Origin: Planctomycetota bacterium
GTDB lineage: Bacteria > Planctomycetota > UBA1135 > GCA-002748355
NCBI GenBank assembly: GCA_020426005.1
Contig: JAGQQW010000030.1
Coordinates: 1-33,660 of the forward strand
Length of the DNA stretch: 33,660 nt
Reading direction: 5' to 3'
A model generated the notes under the pieces. That model saw only the letters and a list, made by a program, of their open reading frames with translations. It did not search any database and was not told the DNA's origin. Both the position numbers and the translations under genes were made by a program. Numbering within the stretch: position 1 is the first letter of the stretch; each line of letters begins with the position of its first letter. Of this stretch, positions 1 to 8,944 are shown one piece after another.

Positions 1-854
1 GTGAACCCGCACCCGATCACGATCTCCTTCGCGTTGTCGCCGTCGACATCGTCGATGAGAATCGAGCTGCCGAAGCAAACTCGAGGCGGTCCGTTGACTC
101 TGGTCGTGGAGATCGAGTCCCTGACGACGAAGTACCCACCGGAGCATGGCGTGAGCGAGGATGGACCGCCCCTTGCCGTGATCACGACATCTTCTCCCGG
201 ATTTGGCCCCAGGTTTCCGTTCGACGCGATGCTCTCGCCGTATCGATCGAACGCAGCACGTCCCGTGCTCGTGCCGACCGTGCGCACGATGAAGTTCTTG
301 ACCTCGTAGACGGTGACTTCGCCCACTTGCAGGCTCGTACCGGAGGACCGTGTCGGTGCTCCGATGAGGACCTCGGGAACTCCATCGGGGGGGAAGGGAT
401 AGAGGTCCGCGAAGCAAACGGACCACCCGAACGTCCCCCCGTTACCCACGCCGCGGCCGACGATCGCGCGAGTCGTTCCATTGATGAGGTAGAACGCGCC
501 GAGACCTCCTTGGTCCGCTGGGGCAGTCACTGCGATATCGAGAACACCGTCCCCGTTGACGTCTCGTGCAGCCAAGCGCGTACCGAATCGTGAGTTGGGA
601 GTCGGCTCGCGCCAAGACGCGAGGGGAGTGAACGATCTCCCGGAGACCAGTTCGACGAGCCCCGCCTGCGGATCGCCAACGAGGAAGTCGGGGTGTCCGT
701 CTCCGTTCTGATCACCGACTGCGAGTACCGCTTCTGCATTTCGGTAACGCCGCGAGATCTCGTACGCTTGCTGTGCCAGCGCGTTCGACGCGAGAAGCAG
801 AATCCAGAGAGCGCGCAAGAACAGAGATTCGGTCGCGGACACGTGGGCCTCCAT
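1..854 (-). CDS. Secreted FG-GAP repeat protein, 3' end beyond window
   Basis: This minus-strand reading frame stays open from an ATG at 854 to the window edge, so about 284 residues are visible and the C-terminus is missing. It starts with a Sec signal peptide (hydrophobic LRALWILLLASNALA, likely cut before QQAYE). FG-GAP/VCBS-type repeats follow, with acidic loops such as DQNGDGHPD near residue 45 and DVNGDGVLD near residue 90, and later copies ending in VDGDNAKE. Such repeats form calcium-binding beta-propellers outside the cell. It is a clear paralogue of the gene just upstream (976-2595), aligned blade for blade, for example FGWSVCFAD and CSGGYFV in both. The 121 bp between them hold no obvious terminator, so co-transcription is likely. 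The ligand is unknown. The frame lacks a stop in the window, which can hide it from simple ORF calling. Confidence 0.85.
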   Translation of the reverse strand, partial: MEAHVSATESLFLRALWILLLASNALAQQAYEISRRYRNAEAVLAVGDQNGDGHPDFLVGDPQAGLVELVSGRSFTPLASWREPTPNSRFGTRLAARDVNGDGVLDIAVTAPADQGGLGAFYLINGTTRAIVGRGVGNGGTFGWSVCFADLYPFPPDGVPEVLIGAPTRSSGTSLQVGEVTVYEVKNFIVRTVGTSTGRAAFDRYGESIASNGNLGPNPGEDVVITARGGPSSLTPCSGGYFVVRDSISTTRVNGPPRVCFGSSILIDDVDGDNAKEIVIGCGF

Positions 855-975
855 GGAATGCACCGTCTTCCGAACCGCAATGCGCCGGAAAACGTGACGG
901 TGATTCGATGGATTGCGGCGGATCCACCGAGGGCCCGCAGCCGCGAGAATCACGGCAGCGTACGCCTCGTCAGCG

Positions 976-2595
976 TCACCGAATCATGAAGTGCCGCGCG
1001 TTGGTCAAGTGACTGAACTCCAGCTTCGTCAGATCGATCACGAGTGCCTGGAGGTGCATGGATAGCGGTGCGTAGGCAGCAACGTTCCCGCTCGACCAGC
1101 GAGGTTGGGGGGAAGCCTTCCCACTGCCGTCGAGGAAGCCGATCCAGTTGACGAACGGCCCGTGGTTGACGAGGTTCGGAAGTAGCGCCGTGAAGACGTC
1201 CGGAACGAGGGTGAACTTTCCGGTGGCATTCCCGAACTGTTTGGGGGGACCGAGCCCCGACAAGCTACCGAGGATCATGAAGAACTGACCGCCGAAGGCT
1301 GGACCGACATCGATGTTCATCGTGACCGTGCCGCCACGCGTCGCGTTCACGTAATTGTCTGCCGGTGTGAACGACCACTTCTTGGGTGAGTGGATCTGGA
1401 GTGAGCTGAGCCAGTTCGGATAGTTGTCCCAGGGAGCCGTACAGGCAAGGTCGAAGACACCGTCTTGATCGACGTCGCCAAGGTATCCGAGCTGGGGTCG
1501 AATCCCGCCGTTGTTCACATTCAGGCTGAATCCTCCGAGCGGCAAGAAGCTGCGCCCCGACCAGAGCTGCACGTCGTCCGTTCCTGCGATCGCGAGGTCG
1601 CGCACGCCGTCGTTGTTGATGTCCGGAACGCGCACGATGTCGATGCCGAAGTTGAGAATCGGTGGATTCGGAGTGAATGTCCTAGTGCGTTTCCACGCGG
1701 ACGTGGTCGTGTCGAAGTCGTAGACGTCGACTTGTGCTGTGCGATTGTTGAAGCCGCTACCGAAGACCAGTTCCTTTTCGTTGTCCTCATCGACATCGTC
1801 GATCAGGATCGAGCTACCGAAACACACGTTCAGCGGTCCTGGGATGTGGGCCGCGGTGATGTTGCTCTTGATGACGAAGTAACCACCGCTACAGCCCCCG
1901 ATTGACGTGTAGTGACCTTTGGCCGAGATCACGATTTCGTCACCAGGTCGGCCGTCGAGGTCGCCATTGGATGCGACGTCCTCACCGTACCTGTCCAAGC
2001 TGCGAGTGCCATTCGATGCACCGACGTGCTTTACGACGAAGTTTTTCACTTCGAAGATTCGAACCTCGCCCGTTTGGTTCTTCGATGCTGACGACCAGCT
2101 CGGGGCTCCTACGACGACCTCCGGCACACCGTCTGGCGTAAACGGGTACACGTCAGCGAAACACACGGACCAGCCGAAGTCGCCGCCGTCACCGACTCCC
2201 TGACCGACGATCGCGAGCGTCTTACCATCGATCAGATAAAACGCCCCCTTGCCGGCTTGGTCCTTGGGAGCCGTCACGACGAAGTCGGGGATGCCGTCCG
2301 AATTCACGTCACGTGCTGCGAGGCGCGTCCCGAATTCAGACCCCGGTGTCGGTCCGCTCCACGTTTTGATCGGTGTGAACGAGTGTCCGGACACGAGTTC
2401 GGCCACGTTCCCATCCGGGTCACCGACGAGAAAGTCTGGATGGGTGTCGCCGTTCCAGTCACCGACTGCGAGTACCGATTTGGCCTGTCGATAGCGGTGT
2501 GTGATGTCGTAAGTCGTCTGCGAGCGGGCAGTCGAGACGTTGATTGACACGGTGATTGCCAAGAGCAATGGGATTCGTGCAGAGGTCACGGGCAT
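976..2595 (-). CDS. Secreted FG-GAP repeat protein with C-terminal beta-rich module
   Basis: A 539-residue exported protein. I chose the ATG at 2595 over a GTG at 2625 because AGGAG lies 11 nt upstream and a normal signal peptide (SARIPLLLAITVSINVSTARS) then starts at once. About seven FG-GAP blades follow, with Ca-loop motifs such as DWNGDTHPD, DVNSDGIPD, DINNDGVRD and DVDQDGVFD. Residues about 404-539 form a separate beta-rich module with MILGSLSGLGPP, a DVF segment and a terminal VIDLTK stretch. That module resembles the tail of the Asp-box protein at 11099-13033. FG-GAP propellers are extracellular structural or binding domains, and no catalytic residues are evident here. The gene is divergent from the kinase at 2897 and precedes its own paralogue, which suggests a tandem duplication. 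Substrate and partner are unknown. Confidence 0.9.
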   Translation of the reverse strand: MPVTSARIPLLLAITVSINVSTARSQTTYDITHRYRQAKSVLAVGDWNGDTHPDFLVGDPDGNVAELVSGHSFTPIKTWSGPTPGSEFGTRLAARDVNSDGIPDFVVTAPKDQAGKGAFYLIDGKTLAIVGQGVGDGGDFGWSVCFADVYPFTPDGVPEVVVGAPSWSSASKNQTGEVRIFEVKNFVVKHVGASNGTRSLDRYGEDVASNGDLDGRPGDEIVISAKGHYTSIGGCSGGYFVIKSNITAAHIPGPLNVCFGSSILIDDVDEDNEKELVFGSGFNNRTAQVDVYDFDTTTSAWKRTRTFTPNPPILNFGIDIVRVPDINNDGVRDLAIAGTDDVQLWSGRSFLPLGGFSLNVNNGGIRPQLGYLGDVDQDGVFDLACTAPWDNYPNWLSSLQIHSPKKWSFTPADNYVNATRGGTVTMNIDVGPAFGGQFFMILGSLSGLGPPKQFGNATGKFTLVPDVFTALLPNLVNHGPFVNWIGFLDGSGKASPQPRWSSGNVAAYAPLSMHLQALVIDLTKLEFSHLTNARHFMIR

Positions 2596-2896
2596 GTGGG
2601 GACGTTCTCCTATCGTACCAAGCACCCGTGAAACCGTGAACGAATGAGCGTTGTGACTTGTTTTCCGTCAACAATTCCATGCCCGTGATGCCGTGCGCAC
2701 GATGAGGCACAGCTGTCATGTCGATGCGAAGGAGTCTCCAGGCAGGGGGGCAAGCCTCACGCCGCGATGAAGCGCTTTCATTCGATCGCCCGATCGGCCT
2801 GTGTGAGAGTGCGGAAATACTCCCGTTTCGCGTGGGGCGCTTTGCACGACGCGCTTCGTTGGTTGGAATGCGTCCCAACCCCCGGACTGATCACCC
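2596..2896. other. Divergent intergenic region between FG-GAP and kinase genes
   Basis: This 301 bp stretch separates two divergent genes and should hold both promoters. Apart from the AGGAG of the minus-strand gene I see no convincing element. A TTGACG hexamer on the minus strand (2666-2671) has no acceptable -10 at 16-18 nt. On the plus strand AAATACT near 2815 is only a weak -10. Short frames here overlap one another and show no coding character. Confidence 0.5.
2607..2611 (-). promoter_or_regulatory. Ribosome binding site fixing the start at 2595
   Basis: AGGAG on the minus strand, 11 nt before the ATG at 2595. It supports this start over the in-frame GTG at 2625. Confidence 0.6.
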
Positions 2897-5437
2897 ATGA
2901 AGAAGCCGGACTCGCGCACGCCTGCTCCGCGACCTTTCGAGCCACAGCCCACGACGCACCCGTTCGGATCGACCAGCCATGTCGCCATTGACTCCGAGGT
3001 CGAAAGTCTGCTCGCCCACATCCTCGAGAAGTCCGGAGGAGAACGAGACGCTGTTCGAGCGAGGATCGAGGCTGAGCATCCAGAGTTGGCACCGTCCCTT
3101 GCCGCGTGTTTGGGCTTTCTCCATCGAGCTGGACTCGATTCCGCTGCATTGCCCTCGCGGGTCGGCGACTACCGCATCCTGCAACGAATCGGCGCAGGCG
3201 GCATGGGCGTCGTCTACGCGGCTCATCAAGAATCGATCGGGCGACGCGTCGCCCTCAAGTTGTTGGTCGATGCTTCGGCTGACGTGCAAGCGAGATTCCA
3301 CCGCGAGGCGCGGATCATTGGCAACCTGCGGCATCCCTCCATCGCCGAGGTGTACGAATTCGGCGTGATCGACACGATGTCCTTCCTGTCCATGGAGCTC
3401 GTCGATGGGTTGGATCTAGCGCGAATTTTGAGCGATACGGCGAACACGACTCGGGACTTCGCGGCTTCCGATGCACGATCGCAAACAAGACCGAACGGGA
3501 CCGGGCAGGACGATCTGATCTTGGCTCGAGTCCTGGGGATAGAACCGGACCTCGCACCCGAAACTTTTCGACAATCATGGACGGAGTTCTGTGTGGAGGC
3601 AGCCGTACGAGTGGGTCGTGCGCTGCAACACGCCCATGTCGCGAACGTCGTACACCGAGATGTCAAGCCTTCGAACATCATGGTCGATCGGAGGGGGCGC
3701 TTCGTCCTCGTGGATTTCGGACTCGCGCGGACGGATGATGGCCTGGCGCTCTCGCGAACGGGATTGCAAGTCGGGTCGCTTGCGTACATGGCACCTGAGC
3801 AACTCGACTGCAAACGGGACCTCATCGGACCGGCGACGGATGTTCGTGGCCTTGGAGTCACGCTCTTCGAACTGTTGACGCGACGCCGCGCGTATTGTGG
3901 GGATTTACCGGGCGAGGTCGTTGCTGAAATTCGACTCGGAAGCGTGCCTCGGATACGCGATGTCGACCCGACGCTGCCGTCGCGTCTCGATGAAATCGTC
4001 TTTCGCGCCATGCAGTCGGATGTGGCTTGCCGCTATCCGAGTGCGGGTTCCATGGCAGACGACCTCGAACAATGGGCTGGTGCCGACACGCGGACCAAAG
4101 CGTTTACTCAGCCAGCCGTTGTGCAGAACTCGCGTCGTCCTGCCAAACGCGTCAGTGTGTTTGCAGTCCTCTGCGCCGCCTTGCTTCCGCTCGCACTAGC
4201 CGGCTATTCGGGCGATGCCACGACGCATCGCGCTACTTCGTCGGAGGCAGCCCGAGCCGTGGCGTGTCTCGAGCTGGGACTTCAGCAACTCGAAGACGGT
4301 CAGGACCATGAAGGCCTGACCAGCCTCCAAAGAGGAGTGGACCTCGGAAGTGATGAGTGTCGGTCCGAACTCGCACGATATCACTGCGAACGGTTCGACT
4401 ACGCTGCTGCACTGAGTGCGTGGGGGCATCTGCCCGAACAGCGTCACGACCGTGAGCTGTACGCCAAGGCACTTCTACGAAGTGGAGGAAACACCGCGGC
4501 GCTGGCCGTGTACCGCCAACTACTGGCGGACGACGATCCATCTGTGGAGTCACTGGCTCGCGCTGCCGAAGCAGCTGCGCAATGCGGCGAACTCTCGCAG
4601 TCCCAGGCTTGGTTCGATGCAGTTCTGGCGCAGGGTTCCGTCGACGAACTTTCGTACAATGCGTTGTATTCGCTTTGCCGTGCGATCCGGCAGTACGATG
4701 TGAAGCCAGACGAAGAGATCGCGTTCGTGCGATCCTGCGTGCAGGCATATCCTGAGATCCCTTGCCTCGTCGGCCAATTGTCGACGAGCCTTCTCGCGCT
4801 GGGTCGCGTCGAGGACGCTATCGACGCGGCGCGACGAGCGACCGCTCTCGCGCCTGACGTGGCGCCTTGGCACATCCTCCTGGGACGAGCTCTCACGACC
4901 GCGGAACGGTTCGACGAAGCACTGTCGGTCTTCGCTCTTGCAGCCGCTCTCGAACCGAATCGCGACGTCTCGGCCGACGAGATCTCCGCAGCGCTCGTTT
5001 GTGCAGGACGTTTTACAGAGGCGAAAAGGGTCTTGTTGCATGCAGTGGCACGAGGTAGCCACCACTACTTGCTCTACGAACGTCTGGGTTTGATTCTGAG
5101 CCGAGAAGATCCTGCGGCGTCGATCCAACACTACCGCAAAGCGCTCTACTATCGCCCTGACTCCCATACGTCCCGTTGTCGGCTCGCCCTAGCCTTGAGC
5201 TTGCAAGGTGACGTGTGCGAAGCCGAGTCTCTCTTCGAGTCACTCGTTTTCAGCGAGGAACAGATTTCGCTCGATGGTTCCTCGCGTACCACGCACGCCG
5301 TACGAGCGATCGCCGCTGCGGAGCTCGCGGTGATGTACACGAGTCGCCTTGCGCATGGCATCGCTGACTCTGCACGGCAGTGGACAACAGGGGCGTTACG
5401 GATCTTGTCGCGTCACGATGTGCGCGAGACGCGCTAG
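2897..5437 (+). CDS. Membrane Hanks-type Ser/Thr protein kinase with TPR domain
   Basis: An 846-residue kinase predicted to phosphorylate Ser/Thr on cytoplasmic proteins. An N-terminal segment of about 90 residues ends in a HPELAPSL helix region often seen before planctomycete kinases. The kinase core follows: glycine loop GAGGMG (99-104), ATP-binding K121 in VALK, E137, catalytic HRDVKPSN (253-260), DFG (273-275) and APE (299-301). About 75 residues separate the hinge (MELVDGLDL) from the HRD loop, longer than usual, so there is an insertion. A transmembrane helix (about 419-437) precedes a C-terminal half made of TPR-like helical pairs, which probably recruits partners. One TM puts the TPRs outside the cytoplasm if the kinase is inside. 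The 3' end overlaps the sigma-factor gene on the other strand by 42 bp. Kinase/ECF neighbours are common in Planctomycetota, and a functional link is inferred. No Shine-Dalgarno is seen before the ATG. Confidence 0.93.
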   Translation: MKKPDSRTPAPRPFEPQPTTHPFGSTSHVAIDSEVESLLAHILEKSGGERDAVRARIEAEHPELAPSLAACLGFLHRAGLDSAALPSRVGDYRILQRIGAGGMGVVYAAHQESIGRRVALKLLVDASADVQARFHREARIIGNLRHPSIAEVYEFGVIDTMSFLSMELVDGLDLARILSDTANTTRDFAASDARSQTRPNGTGQDDLILARVLGIEPDLAPETFRQSWTEFCVEAAVRVGRALQHAHVANVVHRDVKPSNIMVDRRGRFVLVDFGLARTDDGLALSRTGLQVGSLAYMAPEQLDCKRDLIGPATDVRGLGVTLFELLTRRRAYCGDLPGEVVAEIRLGSVPRIRDVDPTLPSRLDEIVFRAMQSDVACRYPSAGSMADDLEQWAGADTRTKAFTQPAVVQNSRRPAKRVSVFAVLCAALLPLALAGYSGDATTHRATSSEAARAVACLELGLQQLEDGQDHEGLTSLQRGVDLGSDECRSELARYHCERFDYAAALSAWGHLPEQRHDRELYAKALLRSGGNTAALAVYRQLLADDDPSVESLARAAEAAAQCGELSQSQAWFDAVLAQGSVDELSYNALYSLCRAIRQYDVKPDEEIAFVRSCVQAYPEIPCLVGQLSTSLLALGRVEDAIDAARRATALAPDVAPWHILLGRALTTAERFDEALSVFALAAALEPNRDVSADEISAALVCAGRFTEAKRVLLHAVARGSHHYLLYERLGLILSREDPAASIQHYRKALYYRPDSHTSRCRLALALSLQGDVCEAESLFESLVFSEEQISLDGSSRTTHAVRAIAAAELAVMYTSRLAHGIADSARQWTTGALRILSRHDVRETR

Positions 5438-5992
5438 CGTGCGACTGAGCATCTTGCGCGTCGCTGATTCACTCTTCCCGATGCGCTGCGCGATTTCAGC
5501 TCGCGGCAAACCGTCGAGATAAGCCAGCGCGAGAAGCTCGCGCTGATCCTCTCGGAGCGAATGCAGCGCTTGGAGTACGCGCTCGATATCTTCGCGGCGA
5601 GCCGCGATTCCACTCGGGGAAGGGCCAAGTGCTTCGATCAAGGCCTCGTGTCGCGCTTCATCGAGGCTCAGCGCCTCGCGTGCTCGAGATCGTTTGCCCT
5701 GCTCGTAATACCGATGTCGATCGATGATCTTGCGCAACGTCGCGCGAACGAGCCATGCTTCGAGCCCGTCCTTTCCGTCTTCGATCGCAGCTCCGGGGAG
5801 GGCACGCAGAACTTCCCGAAGCGCGGATTGAACGATGTCGTCAGGGCTTTCCTTGTCGAGGATATTGCCAGCGCGCGCTCTGACGAGGTGGAGCAGGTTG
5901 GCATAGTTCTGCTCGAGAAACCCGTCGATCGCACCCGGTTCGGCGGTACGGATTCTTCGAAGCCATTCGTCGTGGTCCGTCGGTTCTGTCAC
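5396..5992 (-). CDS. ECF-like RNA polymerase sigma factor (planctomycete type)
   Basis: A 198-residue sigma-70 family protein with regions 2 and 4 only. Region 2 covers about residues 20-95: DDIVQSALREVLRAL is the helix that contacts core and -10, then WLVRATLRKIIDRHR. Region 4 covers about 135-195 with a helix-turn-helix in LPRAEIAQRIGKSESATRK, which would read the -35. The size fits the ECF group. The start is a GTG at 5992, with no in-frame ATG upstream and no strong Shine-Dalgarno. Its 3' end overlaps the kinase gene antisense by 42 bp. No classical transmembrane anti-sigma factor sits beside it, so control by the convergent kinase is plausible but unproven. The RsbW-like ATPase at 7169-7582 is another possible regulator, though RsbW proteins normally bind sigma-B-type factors. 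Confidence 0.9.
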   Translation of the reverse strand: MTEPTDHDEWLRRIRTAEPGAIDGFLEQNYANLLHLVRARAGNILDKESPDDIVQSALREVLRALPGAAIEDGKDGLEAWLVRATLRKIIDRHRYYEQGKRSRAREALSLDEARHEALIEALGPSPSGIAARREDIERVLQALHSLREDQRELLALAYLDGLPRAEIAQRIGKSESATRKMLSRTLARLAHIVTRQDP

Positions 5993-6125
5993 GAGTATCA
6001 GCGCAAGACCGAGTGAAGTGGCGGGGTCACGTGGGTGGATCGTGGTTTCGAATCCCAGGATTCACTTCCTACTCCGCAACCGTATTTCGGCGACGCTCGT
6101 GACTGCTTTTCCAGAACATGTGCTG

Positions 6126-7172
6126 CTATCGCCCGATCGGTCGGATCGACGTCACCGCGAACTTGGCCGGTTTTCCCTCGGACGCGATCAGCGCTCGCGT
6201 TGGGTCGAGCACGGTCAGCGCTTCGACCTGGCCTTTGAGCGGGAGATTGTCCCTGGTGAACTCGATCGTCCTGACCGCTCCCGTGTCTTCGCTCGTACGT
6301 GCAGTGAGGTCGGGTGCCGCGAACGTCCACAGCTCGTCGTAGGTCGCGAGGATGACGCGGTTGGTCTGTGGTTCGTAACTCGCGGCCGTGATCATGCGCT
6401 CTCGCTTGTTGCCGCGAAGTCGCAGCACACCGACACGGCGCGCTTCGCGTTTCGTGTCCGCGAGCCAGGCCTTCGGTGACTCGATCGACCACAGATCCGC
6501 GACGTCGCCCGTCGTCTTCGTCGCCATACCGAAGTTGCCGCTGCGCGGATCGAACCAGAGGGCCTCGACGTCCGGATAGTCCTTCGGCTCGAGGCCCGAA
6601 TACGAGAGCTGCCACTCGGCGGCGCTCTTCGTCCGCAAGCGTGGAAGCGCAGCGCCTTTTGCATGCGAGGCGCGGATCGTCGTGAGGTCGTTCGCGATGT
6701 CGGGTTCTTCGCACACCCACAGTCTCGGCGTGATTGCACCGAAGCGCGCGAGATTGCGTCCGACGTCGCCGAGGACGACGTAACTCCGCGACTCGTGCAT
6801 CGCGATGGTCATGTCCTCCCAATCGAAGTTGCGGGCGCCGACAACGTCATAGAAACAAACCGGCGTGCCCTTGCGGTCGAGGACGAGAAGACGCTTTGCG
6901 TTGCCCGAATCCTCGTGTGCGAAGACGAATCCCGCGGACCGGACCGACGTCGCGAGGCCACTGATCTCTTGGACGCCGGGGCAGTCGACTTCGAAGCGCA
7001 GCGGAAACTCGTAATCGGGGGCGGCACGTTGCTCGTCGCGCTCGTCGACGATGGCGCTCGGTTGCCCGTCTCGGAGGGTCGCGATCGCGGCGACGGTGGC
7101 GAGGGCGGCAAAGAGCAGGATCGTCAGTGCGACGATTCCATGACGTCCTTCTCCGTGCGGAGATCGAGTCAT
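6126..7172 (-). CDS. Membrane-anchored beta-propeller-like protein, function unknown
   Basis: A 348-residue protein with one N-terminal membrane helix (about residues 12-33, after a basic start), so most of it should lie outside the membrane. The rest is beta-rich with repeated strand-turn blocks. It contains HEDSGNAKRLLVLD near residue 86 and DWEDMTIA near 115, a pairing I associate with SdiA-regulated or phytase-esterase-like propeller proteins. That family link is tentative. No catalytic set can be named. The start ATG overlaps the stop of the RsbW-like gene upstream (ATGA, 7169-7172), so the two are probably translated together. An extracellular sensor paired with a cytoplasmic regulatory ATPase is an inference from this coupling. 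Alternatively it may be an unrelated secreted binding protein in the same operon. Confidence 0.7.
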   Translation of the reverse strand: MTRSPHGEGRHGIVALTILLFAALATVAAIATLRDGQPSAIVDERDEQRAAPDYEFPLRFEVDCPGVQEISGLATSVRSAGFVFAHEDSGNAKRLLVLDRKGTPVCFYDVVGARNFDWEDMTIAMHESRSYVVLGDVGRNLARFGAITPRLWVCEEPDIANDLTTIRASHAKGAALPRLRTKSAAEWQLSYSGLEPKDYPDVEALWFDPRSGNFGMATKTTGDVADLWSIESPKAWLADTKREARRVGVLRLRGNKRERMITAASYEPQTNRVILATYDELWTFAAPDLTARTSEDTGAVRTIEFTRDNLPLKGQVEALTVLDPTRALIASEGKPAKFAVTSIRPIGR

Positions 7173-7582
7173 CGCTTGTGGACGTCGCGGACGAGCACGA
7201 GCAGGTTCCTTCCGTTCTCGCGCGAGTATTCGATCGACGTCAGCATCGCGCGCATCAGGTTGAGGCCCATGCCGCCTTCACCAGGCGTGCCCGGTGGTAG
7301 ACCGATGCAATCGTCCTCGGCCCGCTCGATTCCGTCGTCCCACAGGCAGATACGAATGCGGGCTTCGTTGGCTTCGAACTCGACGTCGATGACGCCAGGG
7401 TTCCCCGAATAGCCGTGTCGCACGATGTTGGTCGCCGCCTCGTCGAGGGCGAGCATCAACTCGGAACGCAGACGTCCGTCGATCGCGCCGGCTCGTTCGC
7501 AGAACTCCACGAAGCGATGTCGCAACGCGGAGATCGCCGCCAACTCGGCTCGAATCCGTACTCTGCTGTGCGCTCGCCTCAT
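7169..7582 (-). CDS. RsbW/SpoIIAB-like ATPase (anti-sigma or serine kinase)
   Basis: A 137-residue single-domain GHKL ATPase. The N box reads ELMLALDEAATNIVRHGYSG (E48 and N52), the G1 box DDG is at 82-84, and the G2-type loop GEGGMGLNLM is at 101-110. This layout matches the HATPase_c_2 family of anti-sigma factors and switch kinases (RsbW, SpoIIAB, RsbT), which bind sigma factors or phosphorylate STAS antagonists. I chose the ATG at 7582, preceded by AAGGA at 4 nt, over a TTG at 7618. The stop overlaps the start of the membrane propeller protein by ATGA. No STAS antagonist or PP2C phosphatase is in the window, so the partner is elsewhere or unconventional. The nearest sigma factor is 1.2 kb downstream on the same strand. 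Confidence 0.88.
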   Translation of the reverse strand: MRRAHSRVRIRAELAAISALRHRFVEFCERAGAIDGRLRSELMLALDEAATNIVRHGYSGNPGVIDVEFEANEARIRICLWDDGIERAEDDCIGLPPGTPGEGGMGLNLMRAMLTSIEYSRENGRNLLVLVRDVHKR

Positions 7583-7646
7583 CCGGTCCTTGTCGAAGTT
7601 TCGGGACGCTCGCCGCAACCCCGATCGAACGAACCGGGTGCTACCG

Positions 7647-8771
7647 TCAGTAGGTCAGCTCGAGAACCGGCGCGCTTCCGGTCTGGACGATACCAGACGT
7701 GACCGTGTACGACCCGAGCGAGAACACTCGAGCGCACTGAACGGGTCCGCAGGCCTGGACCCGTCTGCCGAGGCTCCAGACGACGCCCATCGGATTGGCC
7801 GCCAGGTCGAGGGTCAGAGTTTGGCAATGGAACGTGACGAGTCGCCATACGTCGTTGGGGGGGATCGGCAAGGAGGCGCTCGCCGTTCCGTTCTTCGCGA
7901 GTGCGAATCTTAGCTCGATCCAATCGGTGTTTGCGAAGCAGTCCGTCGCTGGATACGGAAAGATCTTGTCATCCATCGCCCGTGGAAGGAAGCCGCCCGC
8001 GAAGGTCCCCTTGTCGGACAGACCGAACACGAACAGCGTCGGCGCATTGTCCGGCAGGTTGGTTGCCGTGAACGTCGCGTTGCCACCGATCTCCACGGCC
8101 GTGTCGTTGACCAAGATCGGCTGACGCGGAGCCTTGAGCGTCGTGTCGGAAAACTGACACCTCGGACCGATCTTCCCGAAGTCTTCGCCCTGGCTGTAGC
8201 ACACGAACGGAATGTCCATGTCCCAGTTTCCTGCGGGCTGGTTGACGATTCCGATTTCGATCATCAAGTAGCCGTTGTCGAAGTCGCGATGGAGCCACGG
8301 CCTCGGCAGCTTGAATCGTAAGTCGAACGAGCGCGGTGCCGTCGTCGCTTGCTTCGCTTGTAGCGGCAACTCGAGCTTGCCGCTGAAGACTTGCTCGCCG
8401 ATCCCCAGGCGATTGTCGACGAACTTGGTCGACAGTCCGGAGTACTCGTTGTTCGTGTAGCCGATGACCACGAAGCAGTCGACGAACTTCTTGGCAGGGA
8501 ACTCGACGTCCTTGCGCCCATCAGCGCGGAAGGCGAACTCTTTGAGCAAGGCGCTTCGGGCAGAGCCCGGAGGTGCGACCTGATACACGAGTTGCATACG
8601 AGCAGGCCCGTTGTAACCAAACGGCAGGGAAGTCGATGACTCACCCTCACGGTTCGCGAGCGAACTCGGAAAGACCGTCTTGGTCTGTGCGCGAATATCG
8701 CTGGCCGCAACGAGGGCCACGAGCGCGAGTGTCGTAGTCACTGCCCGATGGCGGGGATGGGGCGATCGCAT
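7647..8771 (-). CDS. Secreted protein of unknown function with beta-rich C-terminus
   Basis: A 374-residue exported protein. The ATG at 8771 is chosen over an upstream frame start at 8846 because AGGAG lies 6 nt before it and a twin-basic signal peptide follows (hydrophobic VTTTLALVALVAA, cut near RAQ at 29). The N-terminal part (about 30-215) is beta-rich, with LPFGYNGPARMQLVYQ and a paired-strand region around FDLRFKLPRPWL. I recall similar secreted planctomycete proteins without assigned function. The C-terminal part (about 220-345) resembles the tail modules of the FG-GAP and Asp-box proteins here, with FTATNLPDNAP, then WRLVTFHCQTLTLD followed by NPMG. It is not a propeller and no active site is visible. 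It lies 64 bp upstream of the RsbW-like gene on the same strand. Confidence 0.75.
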   Translation of the reverse strand: MRSPHPRHRAVTTTLALVALVAASDIRAQTKTVFPSSLANREGESSTSLPFGYNGPARMQLVYQVAPPGSARSALLKEFAFRADGRKDVEFPAKKFVDCFVVIGYTNNEYSGLSTKFVDNRLGIGEQVFSGKLELPLQAKQATTAPRSFDLRFKLPRPWLHRDFDNGYLMIEIGIVNQPAGNWDMDIPFVCYSQGEDFGKIGPRCQFSDTTLKAPRQPILVNDTAVEIGGNATFTATNLPDNAPTLFVFGLSDKGTFAGGFLPRAMDDKIFPYPATDCFANTDWIELRFALAKNGTASASLPIPPNDVWRLVTFHCQTLTLDLAANPMGVVWSLGRRVQACGPVQCARVFSLGSYTVTSGIVQTGSAPVLELTY

Positions 8772-8777
8772 GGCGTA

Positions 8778-8782
8778 CTCCT
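8778..8782 (-). promoter_or_regulatory. Ribosome binding site fixing the start at 8771
   Basis: AGGAG on the minus strand with 6 nt to the ATG at 8771, near-ideal spacing. It settles this start over in-frame starts further upstream. Confidence 0.7.
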
Positions 8783-8944
8783 GGCGTTGGATCTGGGACT
8801 TCCTGTTCATCGACGGGTCAGGAAGCGCGACCTGAGCGGAAGACAAGCCTCAAGTGGGCTGTTCGAAATCCCGACAGACTCACGGGGTCGCACTGTGTCG
8901 CGACCGATCCATCAGGGGCGCATGGTCGATACAGCCGAGGGGGC

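Noticed and set aside
2666..2671. TTGACG as a -35 element for the gene starting at 2595
   Set aside because: No acceptable -10 hexamer at 16-18 nt spacing.
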